In this document: positions 15,863 to 21,113 of the stretch, piece after piece | Position numbering within the stretch: the stretch's first letter is position 1 | Layout: each line of letters starts with the position of its first letter | Assembly: GCA_910585895.1 (NCBI GenBank) | Contig: CAJUHY010000047.1 | Span: 1 to 21,113, forward strand | Direction: 5' to 3' | DNA: 21,113 bases | From: an uncultured Lachnospiraceae bacterium | GTDB taxonomy: Bacteria > Bacillota > Clostridia > Lachnospirales > Lachnospiraceae | Notes under the pieces: generated by a model | The model's input: only the letters and a program-made list of their open reading frames with translations | Told to the model about the DNA's origin: nothing | Database searches by the model: none | Position numbers and translations under genes: made by a program

Positions 15863-17593
15863 CTATTTTCCGTTATCCGGAGTCACCGCATCATCCGGTG
15901 AAATCTGCCCCGAGGCAACCGTAACAGTCATAATCTTCTTTGTAACTGCATTCGGATTAATGGGATTCGCAACAGAATACTCCACGGTATAAGTTCCCAC
16001 CTTAGCAAAACTATATTTCTGGCACTGGTCTGCTGTCAAATTCACAAATACATTTGATCCAGGCACTTTCACCTTAACCACTATATTAGCAGTTATATTC
16101 TGACCTGACAATAATTTGGCGGTCACACCAGTTCTCAAATTGAGGACATCATTCTGTTTTACGTTTCTGGCATCTAATACCCCCGAAATCTTCGGTGCTT
16201 TCGTATCCCTGACTGTGATGACCATTGTTTTCTTTGCCACTGCTTTCTTATTATAGGGATTGGCAACAGAATATTCTACCTGGTATGTTCCTATCTTTGT
16301 AAACTTGTATTTCTTATATTTCTTCTCTGAGAGCTTCACAAATCTCTTATAATTTGGCGCTTTTATCTTAACGACCACCTTAGAAGTCATATTCTTGCCG
16401 GATACCAGCTTTGCCTTTACTTTTGATTTCAGATTCAGGGTAGAATTATATTCCACCGTCTTCTTGCCCACAACACCTGTCAGCTTCGGTTTCTTGGTAT
16501 CCTTTACCGTAACTTTCATGGTTGCTTTCGTGACCAGCCCATTATGAGGGTTCGTCACATAATAATTGAATTTGTAAGTCCCCAGTTTCTTGAGCTTGAT
16601 TGTACTCTTCTTATAAAGCTTCTCCTTCTTGCTCTTGGGATAGATTACTTTAATCTTAATTTTACTCGTCAGACTCTTCTTATCAGCAGTATATGCTTTT
16701 ACATTTTTTCTCAAATTAAGCGTGGAGTTATACTCTTTCTTCACTGACTTTTTAACGCCCTTGATTACCGCCTCATTGGAATCCACGACATTATAGGTCA
16801 CAGAACTGCTGGCGCTGCGCCCCAGCGCATCCACAACATTATAGTTCAGCTGATAACTGCCCAGTTTCTTAGTGTTCACACTCCCGCTATAAGTCAGCCT
16901 TCTGGTAATATCATTCCCCAGTGAATCGTATGCTGCAATACCTGCAAAAGGATTAAAAGCAGAACCATACTCAACATTGGTCTGCGCCCCTGATACGCTG
17001 ATACTCGGCCTGAGTCCGCTATAGGGGTTGCCTGCCATCGGATCCGTAGGGTCCCAGCCCCGGCTGCCGTAACGCGCTGGTATCTTGATAGCCTCCGGCT
17101 TGCCCAATGGGTCATTGGCGGAAGAACCCCAGAATACAGTAACTGAAGTTCCCAAAGGACAATTCTCATAAATCCACTTGGCATCTGCCACTGTCAGACG
17201 CACACAGCCATGACTCGCCGTTGTTCCTAACTTATTATACTGCACATAAGACTGTGAGTTATAATCACCATTTGCATAATACCATACAGAGTGGAACAGA
17301 ACACTACCCACAATACGCGTACAGTATTGTCCATAACTCGGTCCATCCAGTACATGCCACCGCAGTTTCTGGTTGGTATTAAAAGTCCCAATCGGCGTCG
17401 CGCTTCCGGTAGAACATACAAACGCCCTGTCCGGCGCGCCATTTCGATATACCGTCACAACATTGGTGGCTTTGTTAATCCTGATGGAATAAGCTCCTGC
17501 CGCCTTGACCTCTCCTCTGTCCATAGATATGGCCGACAGCAACATCATACAAAATGCCAGTAACACTATCATGCTTTTCTTTGTCTTTTTCAT
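15863..17593 (-). CDS. Secreted L,D-transpeptidase (YkuD) with four Ig-like modules
   Basis: A 576-residue exported enzyme. Signal peptide at 1-32 (KKTKK, hydrophobic core, cleavage near VKAAGA). The YkuD catalytic domain spans about 34-155: INKATNVVTVYRNG, STGSATPIGTF, H101 in LFHSVWYY, and the catalytic S-H-G-C-V-R with C130 and H128. Such enzymes make 3-3 cross-links in peptidoglycan or attach proteins to it, and resist most penicillins. The C-terminal part carries four Ig-like modules, about 195-271 (DUF5011-like, YDSLGNDITRRL), 275-365, 368-463 and 466-560. The last three are close copies with EYNSTLNL and Y-x-V-x-N-P-x-N repeats and many lysines. No sortase signal or membrane anchor follows; the tail is GQISPDDAVTPDNGK. 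GAGGAGC precedes the ATG. The gene lies 62 nt after cytidine deaminase, possibly co-transcribed. Confidence 0.93.
   Translation of the reverse strand: MKKTKKSMIVLLAFCMMLLSAISMDRGEVKAAGAYSIRINKATNVVTVYRNGAPDRAFVCSTGSATPIGTFNTNQKLRWHVLDGPSYGQYCTRIVGSVLFHSVWYYANGDYNSQSYVQYNKLGTTASHGCVRLTVADAKWIYENCPLGTSVTVFWGSSANDPLGKPEAIKIPARYGSRGWDPTDPMAGNPYSGLRPSISVSGAQTNVEYGSAFNPFAGIAAYDSLGNDITRRLTYSGSVNTKKLGSYQLNYNVVDALGRSASSSVTYNVVDSNEAVIKGVKKSVKKEYNSTLNLRKNVKAYTADKKSLTSKIKIKVIYPKSKKEKLYKKSTIKLKKLGTYKFNYYVTNPHNGLVTKATMKVTVKDTKKPKLTGVVGKKTVEYNSTLNLKSKVKAKLVSGKNMTSKVVVKIKAPNYKRFVKLSEKKYKKYKFTKIGTYQVEYSVANPYNKKAVAKKTMVITVRDTKAPKISGVLDARNVKQNDVLNLRTGVTAKLLSGQNITANIVVKVKVPGSNVFVNLTADQCQKYSFAKVGTYTVEYSVANPINPNAVTKKIMTVTVASGQISPDDAVTPDNGK
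15914..16771 (-). repeat. Three tandem Ig-like modules encoded in the L,D-transpeptidase gene
   Basis: Protein residues 275-365, 368-463 and 466-560 repeat a pattern of about 95 residues: T-x-x-P-K-(I/L)-(S/T)-G-V, N-(S/D)-x-L-N-L, (S/T)-x-x-(I/V)-x-(I/V)-K-(I/V), G-T-Y-x-(F/V)-(N/E)-Y-x-V-x-N-P. Modules 3 and 4 are the closest pair. DNA identity is diluted, so the duplication is not very recent. Confidence 0.8.
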
Positions 17594-17654
17594 ATCTGCT
17601 CCTCAAACTTGTCTTTGTTCTTTATAAACATCTTCTTACCAAACTTCCAGCTTC

Positions 17655-18089
17655 TTACCGTTCCTTACCAGGAGGGCTGTGGGAATCTCCCGATTTCAGA
17701 TTCTCTGTCAAAAAAGCTCCTGGAAGCAATTTGTCCAATGTGGCTACCTGGTAATCCTTCTCATTGTTCGCCAGAACCACCTGAAATGTCTCCATATCAC
17801 AGAATTCTGCCAACACTTGCCTGCATATGCCGCAGGGAGGCAGGTAATCATTGTTATCGCCATTGACCACAATTGCTACAAAATCCCGTTCCCCTTCCGA
17901 CACTGCTTTATACACTGCCGTACGTTCTGCACAGTTGGTAGCTGAAAAACTCACATTCTCCACATTGCAGCCAGTGTATATCTTACCGCTCTTTGTAAGG
18001 AGCGCTGCCCCTACACGGAAATGGGAATAGGGAACGTAGGCAGATTGCTTTGCCTCAATCGCCCGGGCAATCAACACCTGATAATCCAT
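17655..18089 (-). CDS. cdd: Cytidine deaminase
   Basis: A 144-residue cytoplasmic enzyme of pyrimidine salvage that deaminates cytidine and deoxycytidine to uridine forms. The zinc and proton-transfer residues are present: C53 and E55 in TNCAERTA, and C86 and C89 in PPCGICRQ. The N-terminal AYVPYSHFRVGAAL and GCNVENVSFS blocks are typical of the tetrameric bacterial type. The usual C-terminal LLPGAF motif is followed by an unusual tail of about 18 residues (LTENLKSGDSHSPPGKER), which may be a neutral extension. AAAGGAAG precedes the ATG by about 8 nt. The gene sits between a small membrane protein (129 nt upstream) and the L,D-transpeptidase (62 nt downstream) on the same strand. No other nucleoside-salvage gene accompanies it here. 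Confidence 0.96.
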   Translation of the reverse strand: MDYQVLIARAIEAKQSAYVPYSHFRVGAALLTKSGKIYTGCNVENVSFSATNCAERTAVYKAVSEGERDFVAIVVNGDNNDYLPPCGICRQVLAEFCDMETFQVVLANNEKDYQVATLDKLLPGAFLTENLKSGDSHSPPGKER

Positions 18090-18218
18090 CGCGCCGCTTC
18101 CTTTCCATAAAACAATCCATCATCCATAACAACATCTGTGTGAATAGTTTTATTCTAAACTTATTCTCTCATAAAAATCTATTGAAATCATCAACTAAAC
18201 ATTAATAATTTATAAATT

Positions 18219-18545
18219 TTACCAGAAACGGCGTTTCGCACGGTTTATATTTATGCTAAACCAAATAACTACTGTCAAAAACAATACTATCAGCGCTTTC
18301 ATCAAATATGGAAGCGGCATTATGTAATCATTGACAAAACCGACCGCGCCAAACAGGACCGCCACTGCCCCTAAGACGATGGTCCTTCCGTAAATATAAT
18401 CGATATACCCACGCACATCGCGTATAGGTTCCATGTTCCCCCCTGTAAAGAAATTACTTAGCTCTCCCGTCTTCTTCATTTTAACCGAAGAAAAGATGGT
18501 ATAGAGGCCGTAAATAAAAATTACTGCATCAAATATTATCAGCAT
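18219..18545 (-). CDS. Small membrane protein of unknown function
   Basis: A 108-residue protein I do not recognise. It has three hydrophobic segments: about residues 1-19, 57-75 and 78-98. Between the first two is a soluble stretch (KMKKTGELSNFFTGGNMEPIRDVRGYIDYIYGR). The end is strongly basic (NRAKRRFW). A GTG directly before the chosen ATG is an alternative start; GGAAAGGG lies 8 nt from the ATG and 5 nt from the GTG, so both are possible. A good promoter precedes it. Its closeness to a divergently transcribed receiver gene could mean shared control, but the sequence gives no direct functional link. Confidence 0.75.
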   Translation of the reverse strand: MLIIFDAVIFIYGLYTIFSSVKMKKTGELSNFFTGGNMEPIRDVRGYIDYIYGRTIVLGAVAVLFGAVGFVNDYIMPLPYLMKALIVLFLTVVIWFSININRAKRRFW

Positions 18546-18587
18546 CACTTTTTCCCTTTCCTAAATTGTATTTTTCTGTTATAATTC

Positions 18588-18616
18588 ATTATAACCTTAA
18601 ATGTAAAAGATTTCAA
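18588..18616 (-). promoter_or_regulatory. Promoter of the small membrane protein gene
   Basis: TTGAAA (18616-18611), a 17-nt spacer and a perfect TATAAT (18593-18588) on the minus strand. The start would fall near 18581, giving a leader of about 35 nt before the ribosome site and ATG. Confidence 0.7.
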
Positions 18617-18621
18617 TTTAA

Positions 18622-18675
18622 GATTTCTACAAAGAAATCATTGAATCTTTTGCCCACTTAGTGTACTATATATAG
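18622..18675. promoter_or_regulatory. Symmetric elements and candidate promoter before the receiver gene
   Basis: GATTTCT (18622-18628) and AGAAATC (18633-18639) form a perfect 7-bp inverted repeat with a 4-nt spacer. TTGAAT (18641-18646), 17 nt and TACTAT (18664-18669) form a weak plus-strand promoter. The -10 is embedded in the perfect 12-bp palindrome ACTATATATAGT (18665-18676). The divergent minus-strand promoter ends only 6 nt from the first repeat. Confidence 0.4.
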
Positions 18676-18713
18676 TAGTATTATAAATCTGTAATTCACA
18701 AGGAGCGATTTGA

Positions 18714-19085
18714 ATGGAAAATGTAAAAATACTTATTTGCGATGATTCGATACTGGCACGCAAACAGTTAAAGGATATTATTGAAGCGCATGGCTGTAAC
18801 AGCTTCTTGGAAGCCTCTAACGGTCAGGAAGCCATTGACGTGTATAAAGAACATAAACCAGAACTGGTTTTTGTCGATATTGTCATGCCTGTCAAAGACG
18901 GTGTACAGGCAATTCATGAAATTCGCGAGTTTGACCCGGAGGCACATATTATCGTTGTTTCCTCTGTTGGTACACAGACTCAGCTTAAAAATGCGATCAT
19001 GGAAGGAGCACGGGACTTTGTCCAGAAACCTTATACAAATTCTGGCATCGCTGATATTTTAAAAGCGCGCTTTGAAGGGAGATAA
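18714..19085 (+). CDS. Stand-alone CheY-like response regulator receiver
   Basis: A 123-residue single receiver domain with no output domain. The phospho-acceptor pocket is intact: D10 and D11 (ICDDS), D55 in FVDIVMPVKDG, S83 in VVSSV at the usual Thr/Ser site, and K105-P106 in FVQKPY. AAGGAG precedes the ATG. The start of the next gene is only 5 nt past the stop, so the two form an operon. Chemotaxis CheY is the nearest family, but there is no che or flagellar cluster here, so it may serve another pathway. Its partner histidine kinase is not in the window. The neighbouring CheX/CheC-like protein is a plausible phosphatase or binding partner, by inference. Confidence 0.92.
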   Translation: MENVKILICDDSILARKQLKDIIEAHGCNSFLEASNGQEAIDVYKEHKPELVFVDIVMPVKDGVQAIHEIREFDPEAHIIVVSSVGTQTQLKNAIMEGARDFVQKPYTNSGIADILKARFEGR

Positions 19086-19090
19086 ACGTT

Positions 19091-19987
19091 ATGCATACGC
19101 AGTTTTTTGGTAATTTTTTGCTTAACAAAGGAGTAATTACTCCGGAACAGTTGATTGAGGCACTGAAAGTTCAGGCAAACACTCACAAGAAACTTGGCAC
19201 ACTCGCTATCCATTCCGGCTTTATGTCAGCCAGTGAGGTAGAAGATGTCTATATTACTCAGACCCACTATGACAAACTTTTTGGTGAGCTCGCCGTCAAC
19301 CTTGGCTACCTCACAGAGGGTCAGGTGGATAACCTTCTTACTACTCAGCTCCCTGATTATATGCTTTTAGGGCAGATTCTGATTGACAAAGGTCTCCTTA
19401 CGCATATAGAACTTGAGAATTTAATTACAGAATATAAATCTGTCTATGAAATTTACGACTTGGAATTAATAGAAGAACAACAGGATATGGTAAACAAGCT
19501 CCTGGAGGGTTTTTGTCTCCCCGAAGACCTTCCTCATTCCGAGCATATTATCTCCTACCTTACGCTCTTATTTAACAATTTAGTGCGTTTTATTGGTGAA
19601 GATTTTACCACCCTGAATATTATGAATCTCACAGAGGTTCCTGCCACTTTCTGTATCTCTCAGGAAATCGAAGGCAATTTCGCTTTTCTGTCAGCGCTGG
19701 ATATGGACCATGAGACGGCAATCACATTTGCCAGCAGATATGTAAATGACGAATTTCAGGAATTTGACGAGTATGTGCGTGCATCCATTGAAGATTTCCT
19801 CAATCTACATAATGGACTGTATACTGTGAATATGTCCAATGATTTCTCTATGGAATTGCAGCTGCAGCCTCCGGTTCCGCATGAAGATACCCTTTTAGAA
19901 ACTGGATATACATTCTATCTTCTGCCAATTATGTATTCATTCGGAACCATTAACTTCCTGCTTTCTATAAAGAAAATGGAAGAATAG
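19091..19987 (+). CDS. MshEN-like repeat protein with a CheX/CheC-like C-terminal domain
   Basis: A 298-residue soluble protein. Residues 4-112 hold four short repeats of the GspE/MshE N-terminal type: FGNFLLNKGVITPEQLIEAL, KLGTLAIHSGFMSASEVEDV, FGELAVNLGYLTEGQVDNLL, and LGQILIDKGLLTHIELENLI. This L-G-x-x-L-x-x-x-G pattern forms the c-di-GMP-binding MshEN domain in other proteins, but the arginine expected before L-G is missing and only the second repeat has a lysine. Residues 150-298 resemble the CheX/CheC phosphatase fold: DMDHETAITFASRYV, EFDEYVRASIEDFLNLHNGL with an acidic-Asn pair (E234 or D235, N238) recalling the E-x-x-N motif, and a C-terminal strand TINFLLSIKK. No ATPase follows, so it is not a pilus motor. 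Directly downstream of the receiver gene. Confidence 0.7.
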   Translation: MHTQFFGNFLLNKGVITPEQLIEALKVQANTHKKLGTLAIHSGFMSASEVEDVYITQTHYDKLFGELAVNLGYLTEGQVDNLLTTQLPDYMLLGQILIDKGLLTHIELENLITEYKSVYEIYDLELIEEQQDMVNKLLEGFCLPEDLPHSEHIISYLTLLFNNLVRFIGEDFTTLNIMNLTEVPATFCISQEIEGNFAFLSALDMDHETAITFASRYVNDEFQEFDEYVRASIEDFLNLHNGLYTVNMSNDFSMELQLQPPVPHEDTLLETGYTFYLLPIMYSFGTINFLLSIKKMEE

Positions 19988-20020
19988 CTGCAGCAGAATA
20001 TAATTTTTGCATAGCAAAAC

Positions 20021-20039
20021 CTTTCCTTACTCAGGAAAG
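20021..20039. repeat. Short hairpin after the MshEN/CheX-like gene
   Basis: CTTTCCT (20021-20027) and AGGAAAG (20033-20039) pair perfectly with a 5-nt loop. The smaller TTTTGC-ATA-GCAAAA lies just upstream at 20005-20019. Neither is followed by a clear T run on the plus strand. Confidence 0.4.
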
Positions 20040-20049
20040 AATTATAAAA

Positions 20050-20090
20050 GGAACAGCAAACTGTCAACGTCTTTGACAAATTGCCGTTCC
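20050..20090. terminator. Bidirectional terminator between the receiver operon and thrC
   Basis: GGAAC-A-GCAA-ACT-GTCAA pairs with TTGAC-AAA-TTGC-C-GTTCC around a 5-nt loop. The arms are interrupted by small symmetric mismatches. The minus strand continues TTTTATAATTCTTTCC, a fair T-rich tract for thrC; the plus strand continues TCTCTTATTC for the receiver operon. Confidence 0.75.
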
Positions 20091-20106
20091 TCTCTTATTC
20101 TCTGTA

Positions 20107-21113
20107 TTACACACCCAGGAAATCTTTTACCACATGCTCCATCTCTTCCACTTCACATATAGTCTTATGTAGTACGGGCGCTGTGCGGATATCTTCAATC
20201 GCCTGCGGAACTTTCACTTTAGATAATTTCTCCAGCTCGTCCACAAGTTCAAAATCTGGTCTGCTGTCATATTTATGATCGATAGCCGTCATGACGCTTC
20301 TGGTAAACTTGTAAGGACTCGCTGTGGAAGCAATGACTGCCTTCGTATTATCACCGCTCTCCTTTTGATATTTCTTGTAAACAGCTGCTGCCACCGCTGT
20401 ATGGGTATCAATGATATACCCCGTCTCCTCATATATCTCCCGGATAACAGACGCCGTCTCCTCTTCACTGGCGTAATTGCCATAGAAATCTGCAAGCTGT
20501 GCCTTCATATCTTCCGTAATCATATATTTACCGTTTTCCTGCAGGGATTTCATCAGTTCACAGTTCTTTTCTGCACTGTCTCCTGCTATACGGTAAATCA
20601 AACGCTCCAGATTACTGGAAATAAGTATATCCATAGATGGAGAAGAAGTCAGTATAAATTCCCTGTTTTTATCATACGTGCCTGTAGCAAAGAAGTCGTA
20701 CAGCACCTTATTCTCGTTGGACGCGCAAATCAGCTTGCCTATCGGCAGACCCATATTTTTAGCATAGAATGCAGCCAGGATATTGCCGAAATTACCGGTA
20801 GGCACCACCACATTCAGCTTCTCGCCCTCTTTAATTTCACCGGATTTGACCATCTTGGCATAGGCATACACGTAGTATACAATCTGCGGCACCAGCCGAC
20901 CGATATTGATGGAGTTTGCAGAGGAAAACTGATAGCCTGCAGCCTCCATCTCCTTTGCCAGAGCTGGGTCAGAAAACATTTGCTTCACCCCGGTCTGCGC
21001 CTGATCAAAATTACCGTTAATTCCCACCACAAACGTATTATCCCCTTTCTGGGTCACCATCTGTTTCTGCTGGATTGGACTTACGCCGTCCTTCGGGTAA
21101 AATACAATTATCT
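20107..21113 (-). CDS. thrC: Threonine synthase, 5' end cut by window edge
   Basis: Threonine synthase converts O-phosphohomoserine to threonine with PLP, the last step of the pathway. The frame remains open to the window edge and reads IIVFYPKDGVSPIQQKQMVTQKGDN, so the ATG at 21060 is internal and the true start lies to the right. Visible hallmarks: GNFDQAQTGVK, the phosphate-binding VVPTGNFGNILAAFYAK, PIGKLICASNENKVLYDFF, ILISSNLERLIY, GYIIDTHTAVA, and ASPYKF near the C-terminus. These fit the longer (about 490 residue) threonine synthase type common in Clostridia. The PLP lysine lies outside the window. The gene ends at a shared hairpin with the convergent receiver operon. Regulation cannot be judged. 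Confidence 0.96.
   Translation of the reverse strand, partial: IIVFYPKDGVSPIQQKQMVTQKGDNTFVVGINGNFDQAQTGVKQMFSDPALAKEMEAAGYQFSSANSINIGRLVPQIVYYVYAYAKMVKSGEIKEGEKLNVVVPTGNFGNILAAFYAKNMGLPIGKLICASNENKVLYDFFATGTYDKNREFILTSSPSMDILISSNLERLIYRIAGDSAEKNCELMKSLQENGKYMITEDMKAQLADFYGNYASEEETASVIREIYEETGYIIDTHTAVAAAVYKKYQKESGDNTKAVIASTASPYKFTRSVMTAIDHKYDSRPDFELVDELEKLSKVKVPQAIEDIRTAPVLHKTICEVEEMEHVVKDFLGV

Noticed and set aside
17632..17669. Repeated GGTAAG(AAG) units at the end of cdd
   Set aside because: Three short copies on the minus strand, partly inside the cdd stop region; too short and imperfect to call a regulatory repeat.
19091..19987. Type II secretion/type IV pilus ATPase fragment
   Set aside because: Only the N-terminal repeats resemble GspE/MshE. 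No Walker A or B follows, and the C-terminal domain is a different, complete fold.
1..21113. CRISPR arrays, tRNA genes, insertion sequences, phage attachment sites
   Set aside because: I looked for regular direct repeats, cloverleaf sequences and transposase motifs and found none.

Overview
The window looks like chromosomal DNA of a low-GC, gut-type Clostridia, most probably Lachnospiraceae. The grounds are a pheS-pheT-queA cluster behind a T-box leader, secreted proteins built from lysine-rich Ig-like modules, Bacillota-style GGAGG ribosome sites, a SpoIID/LytB-family protein, and close resemblance of the housekeeping proteins to clostridial families. The genus is not determined. I see no transposase, integrase, phage structural gene, tRNA, rRNA or CRISPR array. 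Both ends cut through housekeeping genes: aroA on the left (5' end missing) and thrC on the right (5' end missing).

Layout. 1-1255: aroA (+), ending at a long imperfect hairpin shared with a convergent gene. 1399-5146 (-): a secreted Ig-like/alpha-beta hydrolase followed 34 nt later by a dCache chemoreceptor, behind a leader with a perfect 12-bp inverted repeat. 5286-7128 (-): an IbrA/IbrB-type pair, a PP-loop PAPS-reductase-like protein and a ParB/Srx-fold protein, overlapping by 8 nt. 7203-12223 (-): promoter, T-box leader, pheS, pheT and queA, a translation/tRNA-modification operon. 12236-15336 (-): a membrane-anchored SpoIID-like protein overlapping a YihY/BrkB-family membrane protein. 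15538-15732 (-): a strongly structured RNA with its own promoter that I identify as 6S RNA. 15863-18545 (-): a secreted L,D-transpeptidase with four Ig-like modules, cytidine deaminase and a small membrane protein. 18714-19987 (+): a stand-alone CheY-like receiver and a protein joining MshEN-like repeats to a CheX/CheC-like C-terminus. 20107-21113 (-): thrC.

How the parts fit. Several loci concern the cell surface and sensing: the receptor with its secreted hydrolase, the SpoIID-like protein, the L,D-transpeptidase, and the receiver with its putative phosphatase/adaptor. RNA-level control is prominent: T-box control of phenylalanyl-tRNA synthetase, 6S RNA, and a possible leader stem-loop before the hydrolase. 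The two least understood modules, and the best candidates for new biology, are the IbrA/IbrB pair and the receiver plus MshEN/CheX-like two-gene unit. All functional calls come from reading motifs; no database search was run.
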